Part shown: in pieces, positions 1 to 12,567 of the stretch | How the letters are laid out: each line of letters starts with the position of its first letter | How positions within the stretch are numbered: the stretch's first letter is position 1 | From: Anisodus tanguticus | Lineage: Eukaryota; Streptophyta; Magnoliopsida; Solanales; Solanaceae | Direction: 5' to 3' | Length of the DNA: 64,000 nucleotides | Assembly: GCA_034509755.1 (NCBI GenBank) | Contig: CM067561.1 | Span: 4,530,646 to 4,594,645 of the forward strand | Translations under genes and position numbers: made by a program | Notes under the pieces: model-generated | Database searches by the model: none | The model's input: only the letters and a program-made list of their open reading frames with translations | Told to the model about the DNA's origin: nothing

Positions 1-93
1 TAAATGAAAAAAAAAATAGAAGAAGAAACTGTCCAGGTAAAAATATTAGACATGTATAATAGGTTAAAAAGGAGTAAAAACTTGGAACAAATT

Positions 94-2987
94 TGTAATG
101 ACTCGAAAAGTCGTTTTGCTTATTTTCCCTGAAACCCCTAAATTACCCTACCCGAGCCTTAATTTACTTGCTTGTGACTTTTGGGAATGGGTCGCACGGT
201 TTCCGAGGTGATCGTGTAGGTGTTAGATCCTTTTTGGTATGTTTGAGAAATCTCAAGGTAAGACAAAAGAGAAGTTTGACTCACTGTTATTTTTTGGGTA
301 AACGCACTTTTATCATAGTTTTATATGTTCCATTAGATCCGAAATAATGTTTATGACTTAGTCAAGCCTTTGGTCTGGTTCCCGAGGTAGCCGAGTGTGT
401 TTTGGGTGTTACGTTGTGAAATTATGGAATTAGAACTTAAGAGTTGACTTTACTCAAACCCGAGCCTTAAAGAACTTTTCAGGGAATTTTGAGAGCGCGA
501 GCAGGTCCGGAATGTGTTTTTTGATAGGAATACATGATTGGTTTGTATCTGGGAAGTCCGGGGAGTGTTTCAGGTGGTTTACAGGGAATTGTTGATTCAT
601 GGACTACTGCTGGTTGTTGGTGTCCATACCTACGACCATGTGTCCACTCCTGTGAGTCAGCCTATGCGGGGGACTGTCTTGTAGAAGCGATACTTGACCA
701 TGTACCAAGCATTCGCCTTAGCGGAAAAGTTACTCCCATGGGCGGGTGCGCCTCTACGGAGTTTCCTTTTGCCCCGGTGGGAGTCATGATTTTAAGTGAC
801 CTCACATCAGCGGATGGGTTTTTCGCTAAAGCGGGTCCGCTTCAACGAAATTGATTCTGCTACAACGGGATCAATGTTCAGATTATATAGAGTAAATGAC
901 CTAGAATCTAAATTCATTCTCCAAAATCATTCTCCTTGGGATTAGAGCTTGGGCAATGGTTGTTCTTGAAGATTCAAGGGGATTCATCATTAAGGTAATC
1001 TTCCACCTTTTAATTCATGTGTATTAGTTAAATTTTATCCTATGTATGATTCTTAGTTAGGAGAGATAAGAAAAACTCCTTTGTTGAGAATAAGAGGATG
1101 AAATGTGGGTTTTGAGGATAGATTAATGGATTATTGTTGTTGATATTGAATACTAATATTATATTAGACTTGTGGGTGGTATTTGATTGATCAATTGCAT
1201 GTTAGAAACCCTTTTGGGAATTGGGGGAATTTCTAGGGTTAAAATTAGGCCCTTTTGCCAATTCTTGAATTAAGGATCCAATTGGGCTTAGTATTAAATT
1301 AATTTAATATTATGACTATCTAGCATGTTATGGTACTATTTGGGTAGTAAAGTTCGTATTTTGATAATGTGGGACTAGGGTTCCTTTATAGTTTAACATG
1401 AGGATTCTAGACTTGTTTAGCATTATGGGCATCGATAGATCCATAATCTCATATAGTTGATATATTTGATCAAAGTGGGCTCGAGAAGAGGCTCAAAGAA
1501 AAGTCAAGGTCGTTGCATGAGTCTTCGACTTCGAATCAGGCAAGTTGAGACTTACCAGACTCTAGTATAGCATTTATGTGCCGGTATGCTATTAATGCAG
1601 TAATAGGAGTAATGGGGAATTAGGGGTCCTGTATTAGTGAGGTGACAAGCACTAATATGGGCAATAGTGAACTTAACTTGGGAAATTAATGAACTAGTAT
1701 GATATATCTGAAGGAGTTTATGTGTTTAGCCTTTGGGCGGCGATCGTGGTGCATAAATCTGCTTAGGTTTGGTATGATTGCTAATTAATTGGGCTTGTAG
1801 CCGTGTTTGATAATATATTCTTCATTTGACTTGTCATGCATTCATCACTCCATATCTCATCTAAATACTTGAAAAGAAACTGATAAATACTGATTGCATT
1901 GATTATGTTGATTGCATAGTGTGCACATATCCATATCATTCATAAATTCTTTATTTGTCACTGAACTGTTGAACTATTGTTGAGAGCGGATTGGGAAGTC
2001 TGTTATGGGATATGGTACACGATACGAGAGTGTAGACTGATGATGACACTTCAGCCCTCGAGCTGATATCCGATGGGATTAGATGGATATTTGGACCTCA
2101 TGAGTCCCCTATTTATCACGTGACAGCTACTGCAGCACAGTGTGTATACCAGGTACATATATACACTTGCATTCATACATATCATCTTGCACTGCATTTA
2201 TCTATATTTTTATATGTACCTTATAATGTGTGTACTCGGTGATGATTTCTGATATGCTTATGATATTCTGGTTTGATAGAAGGAATACTGATAGCTTACA
2301 CTTATACTATTGTGAGGATTGAGTTGAAGAACTTGATATGTCTAGACGACATGAATGGGGTTTAGGCTGACTTAGTGATTATTTAGGCTTAACCTTATTA
2401 TAAACCTGAGAATGTGAGAATACTTATATACGGTTGAACTGTAGAACTATAGGTAGGTTGGTTAACTGATTTGTATTATGCTAAACTAACGAACTAGTAG
2501 AGAGGTATCGTAAAGTACAAACCCTCGCCACTGTTATAGTTGGGTCGGTCGATGATGTTGTTGAGTGCAAGTGTTTTTCGTACTCACTCTACTTTTATTG
2601 CACTCTATGTGCATGTACTGAGCCAAACGATGAAGGAGCAAGTGGGGCATAGTATACTTGGTGATCGCTGGAGGAGTTCAGGGTGAGCCGCTGATGCATT
2701 CCCGACACTGGAACTCTTTTCTCTTTATTTACATTCCTATCATTGTTATTTCAGACAGTATATGTATTTCACTATTCATACATTTTATAGCTTTATACTC
2801 ATGACTACCGGATCATATGAGGGATTTCATTCAGATTATGTATTAAGTTATAAGACTTATTAATTACTTCTCATTTATTTTCCTATTTTCTGCATTAACT
2901 TTTGTATTCATTATGTTAAATGGTTGGGGTTCACCTACAGATTAGGGTAGGCGTCCTCACAACATATTGGGATTTTGGGTCGTGATA
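94..2987 (+). repeat. 5' LTR of E1
   Basis: Begins TGTAATGACTCG and ends GGGTCGTGATA, so the terminal CA has decayed to TA. It aligns with 8055-10597 over most of its length. A GC-rich block (about 630-850) is followed by a TATA-like GATTATATAGAG near 874. It is 2,894 bp, the same length as E2's 5' LTR. It contains no gene; short open frames in it, such as the one at 534-854, are chance. Confidence 0.9.
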
Positions 2988-2990
2988 AAT

Positions 2991-3002
2991 TGGTATAAAA
3001 AT
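2991..3002 (+). other. Primer binding site of E1, decayed
   Basis: TGGTATAAAAAT starts three bases after the LTR. It is a degraded form of TGGTATCAGAGC, the complement of the initiator-Met tRNA 3' end used by many plant LTR elements. Confidence 0.7.
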
Positions 3003-3167
3003 ACTACGTTAGTGGTCTCATGAGTATAGAATCAATGTCTAGTAGAGTCTTGCGGATCGGTACAAAGAGCTCCGTACCTATATCCAAGAGGCCAGTTATT
3101 TCATTTTCTCATGCAATTGGATTATGATTGAATTTTGAATCCCTTTGTTTCATTCTTTCTCGCAGAG

Positions 3168-4640
3168 ATGAGGACTAGATCAGCCGCATGAGAAGATCAG
3201 GATCCCGCACCTGTACTCGCACACATTATTAGAGGTGGTGCATGGGGCAGTAGGTGAGGTGGAGGTAGAGGTAGACCTCGAGTTATATCCCGAGGCTGAG
3301 CACCTGTAGTTTCTCGAGCTCATGACTTAGCAGAGTCTCCGGTGCCTAAGGCTAATCCGGAGGATGATGAGGTTCAGATTGAGGAGGATGAGTAGGGTTA
3401 GGTTGATGAGGCAGGACCGGATCAGGTGCCCCCGTGTTTCATTGTTACGCCAGTACTTCAGGATATGATGGTTCGTATGACGAGCTTCTTAGAGACTATA
3501 GCCCAGGGTGTTCATCTATCTAATTATAACGGATCTCATACTAGGGTTGGAGGACAGACTCCTAAGCATGATGTTATGCCCAAATTTCAGACACTAAGGG
3601 TTCATCCAGTACCTACTGAGTTTCTCACTTTCTAGGTGTAATTGTACCTGGCCTTGCTACACCTCCAACTGCACATCTTGCTATGTCTATTGAGGAGTAG
3701 AAGATGTTTGAGAGATTTAGAAAGTTGGATCCTCTCAGATATGATGGGGATCCCGAGGATGATGCGTATGAGCTCTTGATTAGTGGAGTCTCGTGGTGTT
3801 GATTATACTACTTTCCAGATGGTTGGACCTGCCAAGTAGTGGTGGAGGTCTTCTCTTGAGTCCAGAATAGTAGGGTCTCCTCCTATTACTTGGGTTTTAT
3901 TTACCCAGATCTTCTTGGAGAAGTTCGTGCCACACAGAGTCAAAGAGAGGAGACGAGATTAGTTTGAGGGGTTACGCCAGAGGCGTATGTCAGTGACCGA
4001 GTAAGAGATGCGGTTCCACGTGTTGTCTTACCATGCTTTGATAATTTTTCCTGATGAGGGTGAGAAGGTTAACCAATGGGTAGATACATCATTTTCGTTT
4101 GATTGCAGCACATATGACTGCTACAGGTTCTACCTTCCAGCAAATTGTTGATAATGTGAGAGAGACCTAGTTTATTCAGATAGAGGATTATAAGGACAGG
4201 GTGGATGTCATCACCGTTCAACTGCTAGGCTAGTTTTTGCTGCTAAGCCTACATCAGAGGGAGCATAGTCTACACATACTTCTCATGGATCGAGGTAGAT
4301 GACCCCGAGTTCTTATCATCCCTCTGGTCGAGCTGCTCATTCTAGCGCCAGGTCTTTTTATCAACCGTCGGCAGTTCCTAAAGGTTGTTTTGACTCTAGG
4401 TATCTTGGGCACTTCAAGAGGGATTGTCCCAGACTTAGGCGTGGTGGTCAATTTGAGGGTTCTGTGTTGAGAGTAGCAGGGAAGCCGGCTAGAGGCGAGT
4501 CCCAATGTGTTAGAGGTGGTTCTCAGGACGGTAGGAATGGCTCTTAGACAGGTCTAGGTGGTGTTCAGTCTAGTTGAGGAGGTATACGTAAGGGTACACA
4601 GACTACTAATGTTCAAGGTCATTTATATGCGTTTTCAGGC
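3168..4640 (+). pseudogene. gag pseudogene of E1
   Basis: Structural capsid-type protein of the retrotransposon. The ATG at 3168 opens with MRTRSAA followed at once by a stop, the position where related Tekay gag frames start with MRTR/MVRTR. Downstream fragments include FIVTPVLQDMM (from about 3438) and a zinc-knuckle remnant near 4385-4432 reading CFDSRYLGHFKRDC. The second cysteine of the CCHC motif is now serine, so zinc binding would be lost. Several frameshifts split the frame. Confidence 0.8.
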
Positions 4641-5170
4641 AGACCTAAGGTAGAGGCCTCCGATGTAGTGATCATAGGTACTCTTGCAGTTTGCCATCGA
4701 CCTACTACAGTTTTGTTTTATCCAGGGTCTACCTACTCTTATGTGTCAGCCTACTTTGCTTTTAGTTATGATTTGATGTGTGAGTCTCTAGCCATGCCTA
4801 TTTATGTTTCTACACTTGCTGGGATTTTGTAGTGGTACATCGAGCATACTTTGGTTGTGTAGTTACGTTGATGGGGTATGATACTCAGGTAGATTTTAAA
4901 GTATTGCATATGGTAGATTTTGATGCTATTCTGGGTATGGATTGGTTAGCTCCAAATCATGTTATCTTGGATTGTTATGCCAAGACTGTTACTTTATCCT
5001 TGCTTGATATTCCTCATTTACTTTGGAAGGGTTCTCTTAATCAGTATCTGAAAATGGTGATCTCATTTCTTAAAGCTAAGAGGAAGGTAGAGAAAGGGTG
5101 TCTTTCTTACATGGCCTATGTTCGCGATACAAGTGAAACTCCTCCCTTGGAGTTGAGTCTGGTAGTTTGA
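4641..5170 (+). pseudogene. Protease pseudogene of E1
   Basis: Aspartic protease region of the pol polyprotein. The recognisable stretch is VDFDAILGMDWLAPNHVILDC near 4914-4980, the conserved C-terminal half of Tekay-type proteases (D-x-I-L-G-M-D-W-L). The preceding part carries a stop where the related frame reads through, and the catalytic D-S/T-G is not clear (near 4720 I read PGSTYSYV, so the aspartate appears lost). It runs directly into the RT region. Confidence 0.75.
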
Positions 5171-5182
5171 GTATATCCTAAT

Positions 5183-5990
5183 GTGTTTCCTACAAACCTT
5201 TCTAGTGTTCCACCGGACCGAGATATTGACTTTTACATTGACCTAGATCTGGGCACTCAGCCCATTTCCATGGCTTCATATCAGATGGTGCCGGCCGAAT
5301 TGAGGGAATTAATGGAAAAATTGCAAGATTTGTTGAGTAAATGGTTCATTCGGCCCAGTGTTTAGCCTTTAGGTGCTCTAATGTTGTTCATGAAGAAGAA
5401 GAAGGATGGGTCTATGCGTATGTGTATTGATTACATGCAGCTGAACAAGGTAACCATCAAGAACAAGTATTTGATACCGCACATTGATGACTTGTTTGAT
5501 TAGCTACAGGGTTCTTCAGCCTTTTCTAAGATTTATCTGAGGTCTGACTATCATTAGCTAAAGATTAGGGCTGAGGATGATCCTAAGACAGCCTTCTGGA
5601 CCAGATATGGGCATTATGTGTTCTCAATGATGTTATTTGGTTGACGAATGCACCTACAACCTTTATGGAGTAGATGAATGGGGTGTTCAGGACCTACTCG
5701 GATTCGTTTGTGCTCTTTTTTATTGATGATATCTTGGTATACTCATGGAGCAAGGAGGAGCACGAGTGACATTTGAGAATCGTGCTTGGTATTCTGAAGG
5801 AGAAACAACTCTATGCAAAGTTTTCAAAGTATGAATCCTGGCTTAGCTCAGTATTTTTCTTAGGATGTGTGGTGACAAAAGACGGTATTATGGTAGATCC
5901 CAAAAATATTGAGGAGGTTCGGTATTAGATTTAGTTTGCCTCCATTGTCAAGGTTCAGAGTTTTATTGTCCTCGCAGGGTATTATTGGTG
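5183..5990 (+). pseudogene. Reverse transcriptase pseudogene of E1
   Basis: RNA-dependent DNA polymerase domain. The leader DIDFYIDLDLGTQPISMA (from 5222) and the palm motif FIDD followed by ILVYS (5719-5730) are visible. FIDD is the usual chromovirus form of the YxDD active site and is intact here. In-frame stops occur, for example TAG near 5365 after FIRPSV and around 5500-5580, and a frameshift lies near 5640, so no functional enzyme is encoded. Confidence 0.85.
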
Positions 5991-6059
5991 ATTCGTTGAG
6001 GGATTTTCATCCATTGCAGCTTCATTGACTAGGTTGAATCAGAAGGAAGTAGCTTTTCA

Positions 6060-6480
6060 GTATGCTCAAGGCCTTATTGATTACAACTCCTATTTTAACC
6101 TTGTCAGTCGAGGGAGAGAGCTTTACCTTGTACTGTAATGCTTTTGGAGTGGGTCTTGGATGTGTGTTGAAGTAGAAAGGGAAAGTGATAGCCTATAGTT
6201 CAAGACAATTAAAGGTTCATGAAAATAATTACCCCATCCATGACTTAAAGTTGGCGGCAATCATGCTTGCCTTGAAGATTTAGAGGCACTATCTCTATGG
6301 GGTGAATTGTGAGATTTACACTAACCATTGCAATCTACAGTACTTGTTCAATCAGAAGAATCATAATTTGAGACACCGTATGTGGTTGGAGCTTCTGAAA
6401 GATTATGACATAACTATCTTGTATCACCTAGGCAAAGCATATGTGGTAGCGGACGCCTTGAAATGCAAGGTGGTGAGCAT
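6060..6480 (+). pseudogene. RNase H pseudogene of E1
   Basis: Ty3-type RNase H that would degrade the RNA of the RNA/DNA hybrid. Visible pieces are the equivalent of TLYCNAFGVGLG (near 6120), where the usual catalytic aspartate of C-D-A-S is asparagine, and KDYDITILYHLGKAYVVADAL (6400-6460), the conserved C-terminal end. A TAG interrupts the frame near 6282. It runs into the integrase. Confidence 0.8.
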
Positions 6481-6655
6481 GGGTAGTTTGATTATGTTGT
6501 ATGTGGGATAGTGTCCTATGGCTATGGACATTCAGTCTTTGGAAAATCAGTTTGTTAGGCTTTATATTTTGGAGCCTGGTATGATATTACCTTGTGTGGA
6601 GGTGCAGTTTTCCTTATTAGAGTAGATTCGGCCTCAACAGTTTGATGATGCTCAG

Positions 6656-7560
6656 TTGCGCAAGATCCATGAAAAGGTGTTGCGTGGAGAGGCAAAAGAG
6701 GTTGTTATTGGTAGTGATGGTGTTTTGAGGATCAAGAGTTGGATTTGTGTTTCTAGGGTGGGTGACTTGACTAGATTGATTATGGAGGAGGCTCATAGTT
6801 CAAAGTACTCCATTCACCCAAGGGCTACGAAGATGTACCTTGACTTGAGACAACATTATTGGTGGTGCAGGATAAAGAGGGACATAATGGAGTTTGTGTC
6901 CTGGTGTTCTAATTTCCAGCAAGTAAAATATGAGCACTAGAAGCATGGTGTTGTGCTTCAGAGGATGCCCATTCTCAAGTGGAAGTGGGAGCAGATTGCC
7001 ATGGACTTCGTGGTAGGATTGCCCCGTACTTGGACAAGTTTGATGCTATATGGGTCATTGTGGACAGGTTGACTAAATCTACCCATTTCATTTCAGTCCA
7101 GACTACATATAATTTAGAGAAGTTAGTTTGGATCTACATCCAAGAGATAGTCTGATAGTAGGGGGTACTCATTTCTATCATTTATGACTAGGGTACGTAG
7201 TTTACTTATCATATTTGATGGTCTATACAGAAGGAGTTAGGTACTATAGTGGAGCTTAGTACAACCTTCCACCCTCAGATCGATGACCAATCCGAGCAGA
7301 CTATTAAGGTTTTCAGCATATGTTGCGAGGTTGTGTGATTGACTTTGATGGTCATTGGGATCAGTTTCTACCTTTGGAAAAGTTTTCTTATAACAACAAT
7401 TACTATTCGAGTATTGAGATGGCACCATTTGAGGCCTTGTATGGTAGGAGGTGTCATTCTCCAGTCGGGTGGTTTGATGCTTTTGAGGTTTGGCCTTGGG
7501 GTACTAATCTTTTGAGGGATTCATTGAAGAAAGTTAAGTTGATCTAGGATTGGCTTCTTA
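6656..7560 (+). pseudogene. Integrase pseudogene of E1
   Basis: Starts with MRKIHEKVLRGEAKEVVIGSDG. The HHCC zinc domain is visible at about 6790-6930 (HSSKYSIHPRATKMYLDLRQ ... WCSNFQQVK), with the last cysteine replaced by phenylalanine. The catalytic core has its first D in MDFVVGLP (about 6990) and a decayed second region near 7180. The GPY/F-type C-terminal stretch (ALYGRRCHSPVGWFDAFEV) follows at 7433. Stops and frameshifts break it at several points. Confidence 0.85.
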
Positions 7561-7689
7561 CAGCCTAGAGCAGATAGAAGAGCTATGCAGATCACAGGGT
7601 TCGTTCTCTGAAGTTTATTATTGGTGAGCGGGTTTTGTTGAAGGTTTTACCCCAAGGTTTATTGGTCCTTTTGAGTTTCAGAAATCGAC

Positions 7690-8010
7690 ACATAGAACAC
7701 AAGGTGCATACCAGATAAACTAGGAGGTAAAACCAACTCATATGCCATCTCACCAACTCGATCCACAAAAAATATTTCGTTGATGGCTCTCATATGATTA
7801 GATGGAATTCAGTGATTCTGGACTATAACTTAACTATGTGGAGCGGCTTGTAGCTATTTTAGACAGGCATGTCCGAAAGTTGAGGTCCAAAGAGATAGCC
7901 GGTGTGAAAGTGTAATGGAGGAATCTCTCAGTGGAGGAGGCTATATGGGAGAGTGAGTCCGATATGCGGGCTAACTACCCCGAGCTATTTGAGAGTCTAC
8001 GTATTTTCTT
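7690..8010 (+). pseudogene. Chromodomain end of E1 pol, broken
   Basis: The tail reads ILDRHVRKLRSKEIAGVKV, a stop, then WRNLSVEEAIWE (about 7856-7960). The V-x-W...EEATWE signature is the chromodomain that chromoviruses carry behind integrase and that is thought to steer insertion to heterochromatin. The stop replaces the residue between V and W. Confidence 0.8.
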
Positions 8011-8039
8011 TTCTTTACCATTCGAGGACTAACGTTAAT

Positions 8040-8054
8040 TTAAGTTGTACCTGA
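8040..8054 (+). other. Polypurine tract position of E1, degenerate
   Basis: The stretch just before the 3' LTR reads TTAAGTTGTACCTGA. In related elements this position holds a purine run near AAGTGGGGGAGA. E3 has a similar variant (TTAATTGGTATCTGA in its own orientation), so E1 and E3 probably belong to one subfamily. Confidence 0.55.
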
Positions 8055-10597
8055 TGTAATGACTCAAAAACTCATTTTATTATTTATTTTTCCCTGAATC
8101 CCCTAAATTACCCTTTCCTAGTCTTTATTTTCTTGCTTGTGACTTACGGGGATGGGTGACACAGCTCCTGAGGTGATCGAGTAGGTTTCGGATCCTTTTT
8201 GGTAGGTTTAAGAAATCCAAGTTAAGAGAATAGAAGAGTTTGACTCATAGTTGACTTTTGGGTAAACACGCTATTTTCTTTGTTTTGTAGGTTCCATTAG
8301 CTCCAAAATGATGTTTATGACTTAGTCGAGCCTTTGGTTTGATTCCCGAGGCAACCAGGTGTGTTTTGGGGGTTAGGTTGTGAAATTATGGACTTAGAAC
8401 TTAAATGTTGACTTTGGTCAAACCCGCATGTGCGCGTATGTCTGAAATGTATTTTTTGATAGGAATGCATATTTGGTTTGTATCCAGGAGGTCCATAAAG
8501 TATTTCAGGTGGTTGACGGTAGATTGTTGATTCATGGATTGCTGTTGGTTGCTGGTGTCCACGCCAACGACCATGTGTCAACTCCTATGGCTCCACCTCT
8601 GTGGAGGTCTCGCTCACATAATCGAGACTTGATCATGTGCTGAGGGTTTGCCTCAGCGGATAAGTTCGTCACATGGGCAGGTGCGCCTCTGCGGAGTTTC
8701 CTTCCACCCTAGTAAGAGTCGAGATTTTAAGTGACTTCACCTCAGTCGATGGGTATTCTGCTAATGCGGGACCGCTCCAGCATAACTGATTATGTTGGAG
8801 TGAGATCACTGTTCAGATTATATAGAGTAAATGACCAAGAATATAATTTCATTCCTCAAAATCATTCTCCTTGGCATTAGAGCTTGGGCAGCGAGTTTTC
8901 TTGAAGATTCAAGGGGATTCATCATTAAGGTAACCTTCCGCCCGTCAATTCATGTGTATTAGTTAAATTATATCCAAAGTATGATTCTTAGTTGGGGGAT
9001 AAGAGAAACTCCTTTGTTGAGAATATGAGGATGAAGTGTGGGATTTGGGGGTGGATTATTGGATTATTGTTATTGATATTGTAAATTCGTATTAGACTAG
9101 TGGATGGTATTTGATTGATCAATTGCATGTTAGAAACCCTTTTGGGAATCGGGGGGAATTTCTAGGGTTAGAATTGGAGCTTTTTGTCAATTCATGAATT
9201 TAGGATCCAATTGGGTTTAGTTATTAAATTAACTTGAGATTATGACTATCTAGCATGTTATGGTACTATTTTAGTAGTAACGTTCGTAGTTTGATCATGT
9301 GGGTCCGGGCTTCCTTTGTAGGTTAATATGTGAATTCTAGACTTGTTTAGCATTATGGGCATCGATAGACTCTTAATCTCATATAGTTGATATATTTGAT
9401 TAGAGTGGGCTCGAGAGGAGACTTAAAGAAAAAGTAAGGATGTTGCGTGAGTCATCGGCTTTGAATTAGACAAGTTGAGACTTATCAGACTCTAGTATAG
9501 CGTTTATATGTTGGTATGTTGTTAATGAATCAATAGGAGTAATGGGGAATTGGGGGTCCCATATTAGTGAGGTGACGAGCACTGATACGGGCACTGGTAA
9601 ACTTAACTTGGGAAATTAATGAACTAATATGATATATGTAACGGAGTTTATGTGTTTATTCTATGAGCCGCGAATGCGGTGCATAAATCAGCTTCAGTTT
9701 GGTATGATTTCTTATTCATTGGTCTTGTAGCTGCGTTTGATAATATATCCTTAGTTTGAATTACCATACATTCATCACTCCACATCTCGTCTAAATACTT
9801 GAAAATAAACTAATAAATACTTATTGTATTGATTATGTTGATTGCATGGTGTACACACATCCATATCATCTTGCATTGCATTTATCTATATTTTGATATG
9901 TAACTGATGTTGTGTGTACTCGGTGATGATTTCCGATATTTTATGATCTTCTGGTTTGATAGAAGGAATATCGATAACTTACACTTATACTGTTGTGAGG
10001 ATTTAGTTGAAGAACTTGATGAGTTTAGACGCCCCGAATAGGGTTTAGACTGACTTAGTGATTATTTGGGCTTAACCTTATTATAAACTTTAGAATGTGA
10101 GAATACTTATATATTGTTGAACTATAGATAGGTTGGTTAACTGATTTGTATTAGGCTTAACTAACTAATTAGTAGAGAGGTATCAGAAAGTACCAGCCCT
10201 TTACACCATTATAGCTAGGGTCGATCAGATGTTGTTGAGTACGAGTGTTTTCCGTACTAACTCTACGCTTGCTGAACTCTATGTGTAGGTACCGAGCCAG
10301 ACGACGGAGGAGAAGGTGGACCTTAGTATACTTGGTAATCGCTTGAGGAATTCAGGGTGAGCCGCTGATGCATTCCCAGCACTGAAACTCTTTTCTCTAT
10401 ATTTATATAACTATCATCGTTATTTTAGACAGTACATATATTTCACTATTCATCCATTTTAGAGCTTTATACTCATGACTACCGGATTATTTGGGGGATT
10501 TCTTTCAAATTATGTATTAAGTTATAAGGCTTGTTAATTACTTCTCTTTTATTTCCTTATTTTTCTTTCGTATTCATTATGTTGAATGGTTGGGGTT
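8055..10597 (+). repeat. 3' LTR of E1, truncated
   Basis: Starts TGTAATGACTC and follows the 5' LTR until GGTTGGGGTT at 10597, where the last ~50 bp are missing. It lacks about 246 bp that the 5' LTR has between two copies of CATATCAT (1932 and 2178); a single copy remains at 9862-9869. The pair shows many substitutions, so the insertion is old. Confidence 0.88.
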
Positions 10598-10941
10598 AAT
10601 AAATTTCCCACCGCCATAATGTACGGCCGAATGTACGATATGTGCAATATTGTATGATTCGTATATTGGACTGTACATCCAGGTAGAAATCTCCTGAAAT
10701 TTCCAAAACTAGGTACGGACCTTACCCTCTCAATATACCACCATTACATTGCATGGTATGGGGAAAAACCTGTCGAACTTCATCGAAACATATTCTCGTA
10801 GGTTCGTTTAACTCCTATACTTCCCGACACTTTTATAAAATGGTTCTAAACCATTGTTATCCTTCCATAATGTCTCCTACCTCCTCTAGATACCATTGTT
10901 AATTGATGGTATGACTTGATGTAGAACTATGAGGTGTAACA
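10598..10941 (-). repeat. Fragment of a different LTR family, antisense
   Basis: Read on the - strand this begins TGTTACACCTCATAG at 10941, a typical plant Ty3 LTR start, and continues without coding potential to the break with E1's 3' LTR. Assignment rests on the terminus and general resemblance; no second copy exists in the window. Confidence 0.45.
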
Positions 10942-10989
10942 TAAATAGCCATAAGAGCACCTATACATAACATGAAGGTGATCCCCAAT

Positions 10990-12567
10990 TGAAAAACAAG
11001 TCTCAAACTATAAATATAAGTGTGTAAAGTAAAGGAAAACAAATCAACACACTAAATCTAGCTTAATAACTTAAATATCAATAAGTTTAAGTCAAACACC
11101 TTCCCAAGACTTGAAAGTCATAAGTACAAGAACTTTCCAAGGTACAATTACAAGTCTTAACGACTATTACAACAATGTCAGAAATAAATGAAGACATAAA
11201 TTAAAGATAGGATGGAATCCGGTGCTGGAAAAACATCAACAACTCATCCTAGATTCCTAGATTACGCGCTCCAACAGTCAACTAAACCTCGACACTCAAC
11301 TCTCGCTCGGATCTGTACCTGCACACAAAAGGTACAGTAAGTGTAGACTGAGTATGGGAAGCACGTGTGCCTAGCAGCATCGTTTATCAATCCTAAACTA
11401 TAGCGATGGAAAAGGTTAGTACTTCTGATACTTCTCTTCTTGCTTAGTTAGTGAAAATATACAACTTATAAGTACTACAACCATTTAAGTAAAGATTCTA
11501 CAATCAAGCCAAGTCATAAAGTCCATTACATTTCAGGGATCCTATTAAAATTTCTAACTGCACCTCTATTAGGATAAGTATAGCAATAAAGTTCCACCCT
11601 ATACGCAAATCAGGCATCTAAACCCACAATGATTCCACCTTTTCATCAAATTAATTAAGTTTACTTTAAAGATCCAACTTTTGCATCAACTACGACACAT
11701 ACATTCATAAAGATTTGACCTTTACACTAATTAAGAAAATATATTAATAAAGATTCAATCTTTGTATCTTTCAGAACAACTATCATCATAAAGGTTTAAT
11801 CTTTCCATCCTTTAAAATATGGAAACCCATAAAGACTCTATTTGTCTCCCTTTTCAAGCAATTTAAACCATAAATATTTTATCTTTATACTCATTGCACA
11901 AAAGAAGTAGTAAAGATTTTATCTTTCTTTCCTTTTTATGTAAGTAAACCATAAATATTGTACCTTTATATCAATCGAGCACATATGACATGAAGTTCAC
12001 ATCAACAAGTATAAATGATATGTGATGCAAATGATATGTATGCTATGTAATGGCCATATGAACCCGGTATATATATGCTCCTACAGTAGGTTTTACGTGA
12101 CCCATTGGGGACTCATGAGGTCGCTACACCAACCTGGAATAATTTCCCATCGGGTCTCAGCTCTATGACTGTAACATCATCATCGTCACTCTTACCATGT
12201 ACCATATCCAATAACCGGAACTCAAAGCCCCTTTCATGTTTCTCATCAATCCAATGCTAATAATATTATGAATGTATGAATGGATATGCGTCCACTATGC
12301 CAATGCATAATAATAAATCAATTTATCAAAATAAGTCTTTTTCATAATTCAGACGAGATGTAGAGTGATGAATCCATGATAATTCAGATAATAACAATAA
12401 TCAACCAAACATGGCTATCATAGCCCAAGTAAGATGCAATCATACCAACCTAAATGAATTGATAACACCATTCCTCGAGCTTGAAAGATACGCACATAGT
12501 CTCCGTCATAATTATAGTTTTTATCTTTTAATTACTAATATAGTTACACCGGTACCCGCCCAAGTGC
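10990..12567 (-). repeat. Tekay-type LTR fragment, antisense
   Basis: Resembles the - strand LTR at 49504-51840 in the same order: the AGATAGGATGGA / CCGGTGCTGG stretch near 11205, the GAGTATGGGAAGCACGTG stretch near 11350, and the GGTACCCGCCCAAGTG stretch near 12550. It stops abruptly at 12567 where a + strand LTR begins. No coding sequence. Confidence 0.65.

Larger units (their letters stand above)
94..10597 (+). mobile_element. E1: Tekay/Del-type Ty3 LTR retrotransposon, degenerate
   Basis: Two related LTRs (94-2987 and 8055-10597) in the same orientation enclose a 5.07 kb internal region. The order is PBS, gag, protease, reverse transcriptase, RNase H, integrase and a C-terminal chromodomain, which defines a chromovirus. 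The ~2.9 kb LTRs beginning TGTAATGAC and the chromodomain placement fit the Tekay/Del lineage. Many stops and frameshifts mean it cannot encode its own proteins. The 3' LTR lacks its last ~50 bp, so no target site duplication can be read on the right. Lineage is from family knowledge; structure and order are seen directly. Confidence 0.9.

Noticed and set aside
534..854. 106-codon open frame
   Set aside because: It lies in the GC-rich block of E1's 5' LTR; no domain, and the matching place in the 3' LTR is not open.
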